Source of the DNA: Microbulbifer elongatus
Lineage (GTDB): Bacteria; Pseudomonadota; Gammaproteobacteria; Pseudomonadales; Cellvibrionaceae
Length of the DNA stretch: 64,000 nucleotides
Direction: 5' to 3'
Assembly: GCF_020524885.1 (NCBI RefSeq)
Contig: NZ_JAIVKJ010000003.1
Location: 107,501-171,500 of the forward strand
This document shows positions 8,667-19,605 of the stretch, piece by piece. The translations under genes and the position numbers were made by a program. The first letter of the stretch is position 1. The number at the start of each line of letters is the position of its first letter. The notes beneath the pieces are model-generated. The model had not been told where the DNA came from and did not search any database. It saw only the letters and a program-made list of their open reading frames with translations.

Positions 8667-9815
8667 TTGAATCCGAGTCGTATGGCGATACTAATTTTTG
8701 CTGGTCTGCTTTTTGCACTCATTTCGATGGCAATTTTTACGAGTTCAGCAGTGGGTTCAGAAGCGGGCTCAGTGACTGAGTCATTAGTAAATTATGATGA
8801 CTCGAAATACTATTATCCCGGAAAGCGCTGGTATCAGCTGCATGATCCTGAAATTGCTAAATGGAGTGATGTTCACTTGGCAGAGATCAGGAAGATGCAT
8901 TCCCAAATGGGCACCGGTGCTGCGGTAATAGTATATCGGGGTGTCGTTATCTACAGCTTTGGAGAAATAGATAAGAAGTATCAGCTCTATTCGGTAAGAA
9001 AAAGTTTGATGAGCCTCATGATAGGTACGGAAATTGATGGAGGCCGGCTAACAGTTGGCCAAATTCTCAGAGATTTGGATGTAGATGATAGCCCACCTCT
9101 GACCGATTCAGAGAAGACGGCGTCGGTCAAGGATTTGCTAACATCACGCTCAGGTGTTTATCACGCTGCTGCATTTGAGACTCGGAGAATGCGTGAGGAA
9201 CGGCCCGTTCGTGGCTCCGCGAGGCCTGGCGAAGAATGGTTTTACAACAACTGGGACTTCAATACACTGGTAACAGTATTCAAGCTGAGCAGTTCGCAGG
9301 ATTTTTTTGAGGCTTTTAAGGCGAGAGTTGCCGATGCCGTCGGAATGGAATCATTTTCGTTAGAGGATACCGAGTATCGATATGAACGCGATAAATCACA
9401 GCATCCTGCCTATCTGTTCAAGATGTCAGCTCTCGACCTGGCGAGAGTGGGTCTACTCTACTTGAGGGGCGGGAAGTGGTTGGGAGATACTGTTGTTTCT
9501 AAGCGTTGGATCGCCGAAAGTACCAGCGTATCCCATGCATGGGATAAAAGTAATCCCCGGTTTGGATATGGTTATACATGGCAAGTGAAGGATTATGGAT
9601 ATTATGCGGCAGGAAACGGAGGGCAACGCCTCTATGTGTTTCCGGAGTACGATCTAGTACTTGTTCATCTCGTGGACAGATCTGCTGGAAAGCGGGTGAA
9701 AAATAAGCAGTTACGTCGCGTCAATGGTTTGCTTTTGAGCGCGCACCCGGGTAAATCGTGTACAGATATTTCTGTGTGTAAACAATATCAACAAAGTTTA
9801 AAGCGCTCTAGATAG
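8667..9815 (+). CDS. Serine beta-lactamase-fold hydrolase, membrane-anchored or exported
   Basis: A class C beta-lactamase/D-aminopeptidase-type serine hydrolase of 382 residues. It begins with a hydrophobic segment (ILIFAGLLFALISMAIF) that is either a signal peptide or an anchor, so the enzyme acts outside the cytoplasm. The catalytic SxxK is seen as YSVRKSLMS near residue 112, the second box YxN as WFYNNWDFN, and the third box, usually HxG or KTG, reads AAGNGGQRL. The family includes esterases, D-amino acid peptidases and 6-aminohexanoate-dimer hydrolases, so a role in trimming a secreted peptide or amide is plausible but inferred. The start is TTG at 8667, with AGAGG 9 nt upstream. It is the last forward gene of the group and converges on the toroid-hydroxylase gene. 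Confidence 0.85.
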   Translation: MNPSRMAILIFAGLLFALISMAIFTSSAVGSEAGSVTESLVNYDDSKYYYPGKRWYQLHDPEIAKWSDVHLAEIRKMHSQMGTGAAVIVYRGVVIYSFGEIDKKYQLYSVRKSLMSLMIGTEIDGGRLTVGQILRDLDVDDSPPLTDSEKTASVKDLLTSRSGVYHAAAFETRRMREERPVRGSARPGEEWFYNNWDFNTLVTVFKLSSSQDFFEAFKARVADAVGMESFSLEDTEYRYERDKSQHPAYLFKMSALDLARVGLLYLRGGKWLGDTVVSKRWIAESTSVSHAWDKSNPRFGYGYTWQVKDYGYYAAGNGGQRLYVFPEYDLVLVHLVDRSAGKRVKNKQLRRVNGLLLSAHPGKSCTDISVCKQYQQSLKRSR

Positions 9816-9888
9816 AGGGAGGATGAATTCACTTTTGTCTTAGCTGAATCATAAGTTTTACACACTCGTAATTTCAGTTTTCGATAGA

Positions 9889-12225
9889 TCATGGTGTCTC
9901 GGCAGTTTCTTTTCTGTTAACCAATAAGATAGGTTGAATCTGCTCGAGCTGAGGTAGCTTATTTAGCCCCATGAGTAGGTGAACTCGATTTGTATTTTTT
10001 GGGTCCAAGTTAGTTGCCCTGTGTTCCAGATCTACCCTAACTAACCACGCGGACCCATCCGCAGGTAAGTGTACACTTTCTATGCTTCCATCTTCTCGGC
10101 GCCACTCAAAATATGATTCTGAATTGGTGTTGATGGGGATATGTAGCCTCCACGTTTCTTCCTTTGCATCCGTATGAAATGGCATTTCTTCGCCATTGCT
10201 TTTCAGTTGCATAATTCTTGCCCGGTATGGCTGGATATCTTTACTTTTTAGTGATTGCATCACCTCATTGAGGTAACCGTTACAGATGTTGGTTTCCTCT
10301 GTTCCGCGTTTGTTGTTTTTCTCCTTTTTGGATATGCGCTTAATCCCATCGGTTAATGATCCATCTCTGCTGGTAACGGCCCAGCCAACATATTCAATAT
10401 TGTTATCCCGGTAGGGGGTTGACGGCTCTCTGGATATTTGATTTGCAAATTGCTGTTGTAATTGTTTTATGTCAACGTGGAAATTTTTTACTTTGGCAAA
10501 CATTATTTCCTTTGTTTTATTTTCAGCCTCTAATATTTTTTCGATTTTTTTCGGCGAGGTTTTCACTCTACTTTCTGAGAGATATTTCCTGTAGGCCACA
10601 AATCCAGAAAGGTAGTGCTCTACATCGTCAATACGCACACGAAAGGCGTGATGGCGAATGTAAAAGCTTCCGACAATTTTTTCGGGGTTCTGAAAGTACA
10701 TGGCGTATTCAGGCCAGAAGTAGCCATTTAACAGATACATGGCTCGTGTGTGCAGCGCACGATAGAATTTGGGCAGATCCAACTGCTCCAGCAGGTATGA
10801 AAAGGCTGTCTCCTGGCGCAGGCGAGTTACCATACGCTCCGCAGCCATCATCAATTCCAGTAGGGTGGGAAAGGTGGTGATACGTTCGATAATAAAATCC
10901 AGGTGCCCGACTACGTTCTGGATGCCAAACTGGTAGTAGCGCGCTTCGGGCCGATAAAGGGTCAGCTCGTTGACACAGTAGCTCAGCCAGTGGTCGTGGG
11001 CCTGCCAGTGGTTATTGGCAATAAAATACTCGAAGGCCTTCTCGACAATATTCAGCCAACGCTCGTCCTTAGTAAATCCATACAGCCGCATTAGGCCGAA
11101 AGCCGCTTCACCGTCGTAGTAGATAATGCGGAACTCCTCCTTGAGTGTGAGTTCCGGGTACTGTAAAACGTGCACAAATTTTCCGTTGGCTCGGTTTTGC
11201 ATGTACCGAATACCCAGTGCCAGCTTTTCCATCAATTCCCCGTAGTGTTCACTACCGGTTAGCTCGCAATATTTCACCAGTGCCAACAGGCAGACCGCGT
11301 TACCTCCGAGTTTTATTTCGCCGTTGGCCTCTACTAGGAAAGCTGCTTCCTTACCGGAGGGGAGCCGTGCCCTCTTGATCAGATTTTCAGTCAGGTGTGA
11401 AAGCGCCCGGTCGATAGCGCGTTTGGTGGACTCGTCCCGGGTTACTTCCCAGCCTTCGATCATGGCGTAGGTGGAGCTGGCGTGACGCAGGGTATTGTAG
11501 GTGCCAATGGCGCGGTCGAAGCAGCAATGCCACCCGTACTCAAAGCGGCCATTTTTCAGTACCTGGGACGCCAGGTAGCGGCTGCTTGTGTCTACCAAGT
11601 GGAAGGCTGTCGGTTCATCCAGTTCTTCGATGACACGACGCCCTGCATTCCGCCCCGGCCCGTAGAGTGGCTGTGGGCTAGTTTTTCTGTCGAGGAAAAG
11701 TCCTTCCGTGTGGAGGACATCTACAGTGCCTTCATCGTTAAAATTTAACGATGTCTTGGGGCCAAATCGACGATCGGTGTAATCGCGAAATTTGCTCTCG
11801 TTGATCACAACGTGAGCAATCTTGTTGCCGCCATAGAGCATGGCATTGCCATTCAGCTCCTGTTCCAGGAAGGCAACCTTGCGTTGGCGGTCGAGGGCTA
11901 GGCCGTAGCGGAAATATCCACGCTTGGTGTTTTTAAACCGGTCGAGCAATGTTGCCCAAGTCATGGGCTCGCTGTCAGTTACCCAGTCGATCCGTAGCCA
12001 ATGGCCTTGCATTTTCGCACTGTTCAGTAATTTTCGTGACTGATTGGTTAGTTTGAGCCACAGGGAGTTCAGGTCTTGTCCACTTGCATGGCATACCTTT
12101 GCCCGCTGTTTGCCGTCGCTGACGGAAAAAAACAGGGTGTAGGGAGGCGTCAGGTTTTGCAGTTTTCCTATTACGACAGGGCGTGCGCGAGAAAACAGAT
12201 CAGACAGTGGATTGGAGGTGGCCAT
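9889..12225 (-). CDS. Toroid / Asp-Asn beta-hydroxylase-like fusion protein
   Basis: A 778-residue multidomain protein. The first 220 residues are unassigned. The middle (about 220-500) is an alpha/alpha toroid sharing YNTLRHA, IKLGGNAVCLLAL and DHWLSYCVNEL with the protein at 4270-5313. The end is an aspartyl/asparaginyl beta-hydroxylase-like double-stranded beta-helix: iron ligands would be His684 and Asp686 (PFHTDAKEE) and His735 (LEHRATN), with an Arg in NRVHLLMG placed to bind 2-oxoglutarate. Such enzymes hydroxylate Asp or Asn in peptides. The frame stays open to 12423, but that start lies inside a hairpin, and the ATG at 12225 has AGGAAAG upstream, so I use 12225. It is transcribed toward the forward gene group. 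Confidence 0.8.
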   Translation of the reverse strand: MATSNPLSDLFSRARPVVIGKLQNLTPPYTLFFSVSDGKQRAKVCHASGQDLNSLWLKLTNQSRKLLNSAKMQGHWLRIDWVTDSEPMTWATLLDRFKNTKRGYFRYGLALDRQRKVAFLEQELNGNAMLYGGNKIAHVVINESKFRDYTDRRFGPKTSLNFNDEGTVDVLHTEGLFLDRKTSPQPLYGPGRNAGRRVIEELDEPTAFHLVDTSSRYLASQVLKNGRFEYGWHCCFDRAIGTYNTLRHASSTYAMIEGWEVTRDESTKRAIDRALSHLTENLIKRARLPSGKEAAFLVEANGEIKLGGNAVCLLALVKYCELTGSEHYGELMEKLALGIRYMQNRANGKFVHVLQYPELTLKEEFRIIYYDGEAAFGLMRLYGFTKDERWLNIVEKAFEYFIANNHWQAHDHWLSYCVNELTLYRPEARYYQFGIQNVVGHLDFIIERITTFPTLLELMMAAERMVTRLRQETAFSYLLEQLDLPKFYRALHTRAMYLLNGYFWPEYAMYFQNPEKIVGSFYIRHHAFRVRIDDVEHYLSGFVAYRKYLSESRVKTSPKKIEKILEAENKTKEIMFAKVKNFHVDIKQLQQQFANQISREPSTPYRDNNIEYVGWAVTSRDGSLTDGIKRISKKEKNNKRGTEETNICNGYLNEVMQSLKSKDIQPYRARIMQLKSNGEEMPFHTDAKEETWRLHIPINTNSESYFEWRREDGSIESVHLPADGSAWLVRVDLEHRATNLDPKNTNRVHLLMGLNKLPQLEQIQPILLVNRKETAETP

Positions 12226-12420
12226 GGCGCTTCTACTTTCCTGTCGGTCGTTATTTTGACGAGCAGGGAAGGCGGGTTTTATGCGCGTTTTGGCATTGGA
12301 ATAGTCGGATCGGCGCACTTCCCTGGCAGACGAATCCGTAGCTACAAGTATAGTTCGGCGACGAATTTCTGCCGGGTTGGCAGCGGCGAAAAAATGGCTG
12401 AAGGCCCGTAAAATCTGCGC

Positions 12421-12449
12421 CACGGGCGGCTCTTGGTGAGCCGCCCGTG
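12421..12449 (-). terminator. Hairpin downstream of fadH
   Basis: A perfect 11-bp inverted repeat, CACGGGCGGCT / AGCCGCCCGTG, with a 7-nt loop, lies 36 bp after the fadH stop in the direction of its transcription. On the minus strand TTTT follows after about 9 nt, so the U-tract is weak. It separates fadH from the toroid-hydroxylase gene. The upstream in-frame ATG of that gene (12423) lies within the stem, which supports the later start at 12225. Confidence 0.6.
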
Positions 12450-12484
12450 ATCACAAGCAAGGAAACAAATTTTTATCGGCGGGA

Positions 12485-14611
<2,127 letters not shown>

Positions 14612-14664
14612 TCAAGGATAGCAAGCCTCGCAACCTGCTGACATTGACCAATCCGACCGAATCC

Positions 14665-15555
14665 TTATCCAAAGAGTGAAATGATCTGCTGTCGTAGCCA
14701 GGTGTGCGCGCCATCTTCGTCCTGACTGCGGTGCCATAACAGGTGCCAGTCCATCTGCGGTATCTGGAAGGGTAGTTCGAAACAACGCGCGGGATACTGG
14801 CGGGCGAGGCTGACCGGCACCGTCAGCGCCAGGTCCGTTTTGAGGACCACCAAGGGCGCGACCCGGTAGTGCTGAACTCGCAGTTTCACCTTGCGTCGGC
14901 GCCCAAGTTTGTTGAGGGCCATATCGGCAATACCGGGGCCGCTGCGGCGACTTGAGACATGGATATGCTCCAGATCCAGATACTGCTCCAGCGTCAGGCT
15001 GGTTTCCCCTGCCAGCGGGTGGTCCGGGCGCAGCATGCACTGGTAGCGGTCTGCGGAGAGGCGGTGTTGGTTCAGCTGGGTGGCGGAAATCATCGGCACG
15101 TCCAGCGCGAAATCCAGGCTGTTGGCGGCCAGCTCTTTTGCCAGCTGGTCACGCGGTACATACCAGGATTCCACGCTGATCCCCGAGGCTACCCGCTGCA
15201 GGTGCTCCAGTAGCTGGGGCAGGACCAGCGTTTCTGCCATGTCGTTCATGGATACTCGCAGGGTCTTCTGCGCCGTGGCAGGCTCGAACTGATGGTGCTC
15301 AGTCACACTGCTGCCCAGTAGCGACAGCGCCTGCTGAACCCGCGGCATGATGCGTTCGGTCAGCGGGGTGGGACTCATGCCGCTCGGGGTACGGATGAAC
15401 AGCTGGTCATCCAGCGCCCTGCGCAATCGCGCCAGCGCGTTGCTCACCGCCGGCTGGGTGATATGCAGCCGTTCAGCCGCGCGGGTGAGGTTACGGGTGG
15501 CATAGATCGCATCCAGCACCGGAAACAGGTTCATATCGATTTGCTGCAGTTGCAC
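14665..15555 (-). CDS. LysR-family transcriptional regulator
   Basis: A 296-residue LysR-type regulator. The N-terminal winged helix-turn-helix is clear (LTRAAERLHITQPAVSNALARLR, about residues 23-45), and the rest is a periplasmic-binding-like co-inducer domain (LRVSMNDMAETLVLPQLL). The Gln-Gln-Ile-Asp-Met-Asn-Leu start resembles NahR/NodD-type members. It is divergent from the acyl-CoA catabolic operon beginning at 15773 and upstream of fadH, so it is well placed to control both. The likely effector would be a fatty acid or acyl-CoA intermediate, which is an inference from context. Confidence 0.92.
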   Translation of the reverse strand: MQLQQIDMNLFPVLDAIYATRNLTRAAERLHITQPAVSNALARLRRALDDQLFIRTPSGMSPTPLTERIMPRVQQALSLLGSSVTEHHQFEPATAQKTLRVSMNDMAETLVLPQLLEHLQRVASGISVESWYVPRDQLAKELAANSLDFALDVPMISATQLNQHRLSADRYQCMLRPDHPLAGETSLTLEQYLDLEHIHVSSRRSGPGIADMALNKLGRRRKVKLRVQHYRVAPLVVLKTDLALTVPVSLARQYPARCFELPFQIPQMDWHLLWHRSQDEDGAHTWLRQQIISLFG

Positions 15556-15772
15556 GGTCAGCGCCTCCCCGGGATTCTCACAGCCATTTGTGCCGCCCCA
15601 AAATCACCACTCATCATCACTACTGTGAATAATGGGATATTTACATAATAAACTTTGATGATCCAAGCGGAATCGCTAGTTTTATCCCCCAGCAGTTTTG
15701 GGTGAATAACCCGGGACGTAATTCGAAAGCGCTAACTCATCGTTTACTGTGCCAACCAGGGGGAGAGAGGCA
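15556..15772. promoter_or_regulatory. Divergent promoter region between LysR gene and acyl-CoA operon
   Basis: This 217-bp gap between divergent genes must carry both promoters. It contains an AT-rich stretch around 15620-15670. I could not assign convincing -35/-10 pairs or a clear LysR dyad. No small gene is supported. Confidence 0.45.
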
Positions 15773-16444
15773 GTGCCAGAAATTTTTGTTGTACGCCACG
15801 GTCAGGCGTCATTTGGTAGTGACAACTACGACAAGCTTTCGGAGCTCGGCTGGCAGCAGGCGCGCTGGCTCGGGGAACACTGGGGTGAGGACGGACACCA
15901 GTTCGACCACATTGTCAGCGGTGATCTGCAGCGACACCGGGAAACCGCCGAAGGTATCTGCGAAGGGCTCGGCCTGGACCGGCACCGGGTGGAAGAGTTA
16001 CCGCAACTGAACGAGTTCGACTTCAAGAAAGTTATGCAGGCATACGGGGAAAAGGAGCCGGCATCCGCACCAGCACCCGGTGCCGAGCGTGCCGACTACT
16101 ACCGGTTTCTGAAACTGGCCATGCATGCCTGGTCCAGCGGTGAGATCGACGGGACGGAGAGCTGGCAGCAGTTCGAACAGCGGATTGAGGAAGTTCTCGG
16201 TGTGCTTGCCGCCGGCGCGCGCGGAGGCAAAACCCTGGTGGTGAGCTCCGGCGGAGCCATCGCGATGATGGTACGGCAGGTACTGGGCGCGCCCACGCAC
16301 AGTGTCACTCAGTTGAACATGCAGATAAAAAACACCGCCGTCAGCCATTTCTTTGCCGGTCGCAGTGGCTTGACGCTGCACAGTTTCAACCATGTGCCTC
16401 ATCTGGATAACAGGCTGCGCCGCCAGTTTATTACCTATAGCTGA
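15773..16444 (+). CDS. Histidine phosphatase family protein
   Basis: A phosphoglycerate-mutase-like histidine phosphatase of 223 residues. The catalytic RHG motif is at the N-terminus ([11 protein letters not shown]), with the second His in VVSSGGAIA replaced by a Ser-Gly context, so the usual GH pair is diverged. The best start is the GTG at 15773 with GGGAGAGAGG about 5 nt upstream; an earlier in-frame GTG at 15749 has no such site. It is the first gene of a forward operon and is followed by an ACAD10/11-like dehydrogenase and an APH-like kinase. The substrate is unknown. A phosphatase next to a kinase that makes phosphorylated acyl-CoA could have an editing role. Confidence 0.82.
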   Translation: MPEIFVVRHGQASFGSDNYDKLSELGWQQARWLGEHWGEDGHQFDHIVSGDLQRHRETAEGICEGLGLDRHRVEELPQLNEFDFKKVMQAYGEKEPASAPAPGAERADYYRFLKLAMHAWSSGEIDGTESWQQFEQRIEEVLGVLAAGARGGKTLVVSSGGAIAMMVRQVLGAPTHSVTQLNMQIKNTAVSHFFAGRSGLTLHSFNHVPHLDNRLRRQFITYS

Positions 16445-16487
16445 CCGGGCGATTAACACCGCAGAAAATAACGAGAAAGAGTCGTCA

Positions 16488-17711
16488 ATGAATTTTGAAT
16501 ATTCCGAAAAAGTACAGGGGCTGCTGCAACGTCTGAGGGCGTTTATGACAGAAGAAGTCATTCCCGCAGAGCAGACCTATTACGAGCAACTAGAGCAGGA
16601 CCCCTGGGGCGAGCCGCCCGTCATGGAGGCTCTGAAACGCAAGGCAAAAGACGCGGGCCTGTGGAACCTGTTTCTACCGGACAACCAGTGGGGTGCGGGT
16701 CTGACGAACCTTGAATACGCACCCCTGGCCGAGGAAATGGGGCGGGTAGGATTTTCCTCTGAGGTCTTTAACTGCAGTGCGCCGGACACCGGCAATATGG
16801 AAGTGCTTGCACAATATGGATCGGAAGAGCAGAAGCAGCGCTGGCTGAAACCGCTGCTGGAAGGGGACATCCGCTCTGCCTTCGCCATGACCGAGCCCAA
16901 GGTCGCCTCCAGCGATGCTACCAATATCGAAACCGAAATTGTGCGCGATGGTGACGACTACGTGATCAACGGCCACAAGTTCTATATCAGTGGCGCCATG
17001 AACAAGCGCTGCGAAATTATGATCGTGATGGGAAAAACTGCACCGGAAAGTGAAGATCGCTACCGCCAGCAGTCCCAGATTCTCGTACCGATGAATACTC
17101 CGGGAGTTAAAGTCATCCGTCCGATGACCGTGTTCGGTTACGACGATGCACCAGAAGGCCACGCGGAAATCGTTTTCGAAAATGTGCGTGTGCCGAAAGA
17201 AAACCTGATTCTGGGGGAGGGGCGTGGATTTGAAATCGCTCAGGGGCGTCTTGGCCCAGGTCGTATTCACCACTGTATGCGTCTTATCGGACAGGCCCAG
17301 CGCGCGCTGGAAATGATGTCGGTGCGCGCGGAACGCCGGGTGGTGTTCGGGCGCCCCATGATCAAGCAGGGATCTGTGCGCGAAGACATTGCAAAGTCCG
17401 CGTGTGAAATTGAGCAGGCGCGTCTGCTCACCCTGAAAGCCGCGGATCAGATGGATCGCCTCGGTAACAAGGCTGCGCGGGATCTGATCGCCATGATCAA
17501 GGTGGTGGCTCCGCAAATGGCCTGCAATGTAATTGACCGCGCTATCCAGATTCACGGTGCCGCAGGCCTCGGCCAGGATTTCCACCTGGCGCGGGCTTAC
17601 AGTTATGCGCGCACCATCCGCCTGGCCGATGGGCCTGATCAGGTGCATATGATGCAGCTGGGGCGCAATCTCGCTGCTGCATACGCAGCGCTTGCGGGCG
17701 AGGAGGGCTGA
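16488..17711 (+). CDS. Acyl-CoA dehydrogenase, ACAD10/ACAD11-like
   Basis: An FAD-dependent acyl-CoA dehydrogenase of 407 residues. Recognisable parts are the N-terminal helical domain, [15 protein letters not shown] (FAD/substrate loop near residue 135-150), [15 protein letters not shown], and the C-terminal [21 protein letters not shown]. These match the ACAD10/11 subgroup, whose members work with a kinase domain on 4-hydroxyacyl-CoA. The ATG at 16488 is chosen because it gives the usual N-terminus and has GAGAAAGAG upstream; the frame is open further back to 16392 inside the previous gene. The stop abuts the kinase gene (TGAATG), so the two are translationally coupled, mirroring the fused human proteins. 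Confidence 0.92.
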   Translation: MNFEYSEKVQGLLQRLRAFMTEEVIPAEQTYYEQLEQDPWGEPPVMEALKRKAKDAGLWNLFLPDNQWGAGLTNLEYAPLAEEMGRVGFSSEVFNCSAPDTGNMEVLAQYGSEEQKQRWLKPLLEGDIRSAFAMTEPKVASSDATNIETEIVRDGDDYVINGHKFYISGAMNKRCEIMIVMGKTAPESEDRYRQQSQILVPMNTPGVKVIRPMTVFGYDDAPEGHAEIVFENVRVPKENLILGEGRGFEIAQGRLGPGRIHHCMRLIGQAQRALEMMSVRAERRVVFGRPMIKQGSVREDIAKSACEIEQARLLTLKAADQMDRLGNKAARDLIAMIKVVAPQMACNVIDRAIQIHGAAGLGQDFHLARAYSYARTIRLADGPDQVHMMQLGRNLAAAYAALAGEEG

Positions 17712-18776
17712 ATGTCAGAAGTAGAATCCAGGTCGAAATCGTCCCAGGCTTCCGTAGATCAGCTGGATACTGATCGGCTTCAGGAATACCTGAAACAGAA
17801 ACTGCCGGGTTTTACCGGCCCCATTTCCGCCAGCAAGTTTTCCGGAGGTCAGTCCAACCCTACCTTCAAATTGCAGACTGGTGCTGGCACTTACGTGTTG
17901 CGCCGGCAACCGCCCGGCAAGCTGCTGAAGTCCGCCCATGCGGTGGATCGCGAATTCCGCGTGATGCGGGCGCTGGCGGGCAGCGAAGTACCTGTGCCAA
18001 AGGTGCTGCACCTGTGTGAAGACCGCGACGTCATTGGCTCCATGTTCTATTTGATGGAGTACTGCGAAGGCCGCATTTTCTGGGACGCGGCACTTCCTGA
18101 ACTCAATAATGCTCAGCGCAGTGCGTTCTATGAGGAAATGAACCGGGTGCTGGCCGCGTTGCACAGTATCGATGTTGAAGCCGCGGGGCTTGGGGATTAC
18201 GGGCGGCCGGGCAATTACTTCGAGCGCCAGTTTGGTCGCTGGCAGGGGCAATACCGGGCCTCAGAGCTACACAGTATTCCTGCTATGGATAAGCTGATTC
18301 AGTGGTTGGGTGACCATTTACCGGAAGACGACGGTCGCATTTCTCTGGTGCACGGTGATTACCGTCTCGACAACATCATGTTTCACCCCAGGGAATCGCG
18401 GGCGATTGCCGTGCTGGACTGGGAGCTCTCTACACTCGGGCACCCGTTTGCGGATCTGGCCTACCAGTGTATGCAGCTGCGTATGCCCGCGGACAGCGGC
18501 AATATATCTGGCCTGATGAACGTGGATCGTAAAAGCCTTGGTATTCCTTCTGAGAAGGACTATGTAGCGCGCTACTGCGAGCGTATGGGTATTGATCGGA
18601 TCAGTAATTGGGCCTTCTATCTCGGGTTCAGTTTCTTCCGTCTTGCCGCCATTATCCAGGGGGTTGCCAAGCGTGCTCACGATGGCAATGCGTCGAGCAA
18701 GAATGCCGCCAGGCTCGGTGCCCTGGTTGAACCTCTGGCAATGATGGCGCTGGATGTGATCGAAACCGAGGGTTAA
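17712..18776 (+). CDS. APH-family phosphotransferase, ACAD10/11 kinase-domain-like
   Basis: A 354-residue aminoglycoside-phosphotransferase-fold kinase. Evidence is the catalytic loop VHGDYRLDNIMFHP (Brenner motif, near residue 212-225), the metal-binding VLDWELSTLGHPFADLA, and an N-lobe with KFSGGQSNPTFKL and TYVLRRQPPGKLL. This form is the one fused to acyl-CoA dehydrogenases in eukaryotic ACAD10/11 and is related to LvaA of the levulinate pathway, which phosphorylates 4-hydroxyacyl-CoA. Antibiotic resistance is not suggested. It begins one base after the dehydrogenase stop. The inferred role is to phosphorylate the 4-hydroxyl group so that it can be eliminated. Confidence 0.9.
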   Translation: MSEVESRSKSSQASVDQLDTDRLQEYLKQKLPGFTGPISASKFSGGQSNPTFKLQTGAGTYVLRRQPPGKLLKSAHAVDREFRVMRALAGSEVPVPKVLHLCEDRDVIGSMFYLMEYCEGRIFWDAALPELNNAQRSAFYEEMNRVLAALHSIDVEAAGLGDYGRPGNYFERQFGRWQGQYRASELHSIPAMDKLIQWLGDHLPEDDGRISLVHGDYRLDNIMFHPRESRAIAVLDWELSTLGHPFADLAYQCMQLRMPADSGNISGLMNVDRKSLGIPSEKDYVARYCERMGIDRISNWAFYLGFSFFRLAAIIQGVAKRAHDGNASSKNAARLGALVEPLAMMALDVIETEG

Positions 18777-18826
18777 GTCCGAAAACGAAAACAAACGAAA
18801 GTTACAACGACTGTTGGGAGAAAAGT

Positions 18827-19603
18827 ATGGCGACCAAGCTGTTTGATCTGGACGGAAAAATTGCTCTGGTAACCGGGGCCAGCCGCGGTATTGGTGAAGC
18901 GATTGCGAAGTTGCTGGCGGAACAGGGCGCCCATGTTCTGGTTTCCAGCCGAAAAATCGATGGCTGCCAGGCAGTAGCAAATGGGATCAACGAAGCCGGT
19001 GGCAAGGCGGAAGCGCTGCCTTGTCATATCGGCAACATGGAAGATATTGAACAGGTATTTGCCCACATCCGCGCCCAATACGGCAAGCTGGATATCCTGG
19101 TAAACAACGCAGCGACCAATCCGTACTTCGGTCATATTCTCGACACCGACCTCGGTGCCTTCGAAAAGACGGTGGCGGTGAATATCCGCGGCTATTTTTT
19201 CATGTCTGTGGAAGCCGGCAAGCTGATGCGGGAATCCGGCGGTGGCTGCATCGTCAATACCGCGTCCATCAATGCATTGCACCCGGGTGCAGGGCAGGGC
19301 ATTTATTCCATAACGAAGGCCGCGGTGGTGAATATGACCAAGGCTTTTGCCAAGGAATGTGCGCAGTTCAATATTCGTGTCAACGCCTTACTGCCGGGGC
19401 TGACCAAAACCAAGTTTGCCGGCGCCCTGTTCAGCCATGAGGAAATTTACAACACCGCGATCAGCCACATTCCCATGCACCGCCACGCCGAACCGGAAGA
19501 AATGGCCGGTACGGTTTTGTACCTGGTTTCCGATGCGGGCAGCTACACCAACGGCGAGTGTGTTGTCGTTGACGGTGGCTTGACGTCTTGTGGGGGGCTG
19601 TGA
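18827..19603 (+). CDS. SDR-family oxidoreductase
   Basis: A classical short-chain dehydrogenase of 258 residues. The NAD(P)-binding motif TGASRGIGEA is near residue 17, NNAATNPYF follows (the usual NNAG is NNAA), and the active-site YSITKAAVVNM with an upstream Ser in NTASINALHP completes the triad. It lacks a signal sequence, so it is cytoplasmic. It lies in the acyl-CoA operon between the kinase and a second SDR and could oxidise a hydroxyacyl-CoA; the substrate cannot be read from the sequence. GGGAGAA precedes the ATG. Confidence 0.9.
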   Translation: MATKLFDLDGKIALVTGASRGIGEAIAKLLAEQGAHVLVSSRKIDGCQAVANGINEAGGKAEALPCHIGNMEDIEQVFAHIRAQYGKLDILVNNAATNPYFGHILDTDLGAFEKTVAVNIRGYFFMSVEAGKLMRESGGGCIVNTASINALHPGAGQGIYSITKAAVVNMTKAFAKECAQFNIRVNALLPGLTKTKFAGALFSHEEIYNTAISHIPMHRHAEPEEMAGTVLYLVSDAGSYTNGECVVVDGGLTSCGGL

Positions 19604-19605
19604 TC

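Noticed and set aside
8667-9815. Antibiotic beta-lactamase
   Set aside because: The SxxK and YxN boxes are present, but the third box is not KTG, and the context is biosynthetic; a general esterase or peptidase is more likely.
4270-12225. Lanthipeptide biosynthesis because of LanC-like toroids
   Set aside because: The zinc Cys/His ligands of LanC are not seen, there is no LanB/LanM enzyme, and the 70-aa protein has no Cys.
12226-12423. N-terminal extension of the toroid-hydroxylase gene
   Set aside because: It begins inside a strong hairpin and gives an Arg-rich, unstructured sequence; the ATG at 12225 has a ribosome-binding site.
16674-17648. Minus-strand open frame opposite the acyl-CoA dehydrogenase
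   Set aside because: The sense strand has a well-supported dehydrogenase gene, and the antisense translation looks random.
17712-18776. Aminoglycoside resistance gene
   Set aside because: The APH fold is shared, but sequence motifs and coupling to an acyl-CoA dehydrogenase fit the ACAD10/11-type kinase.
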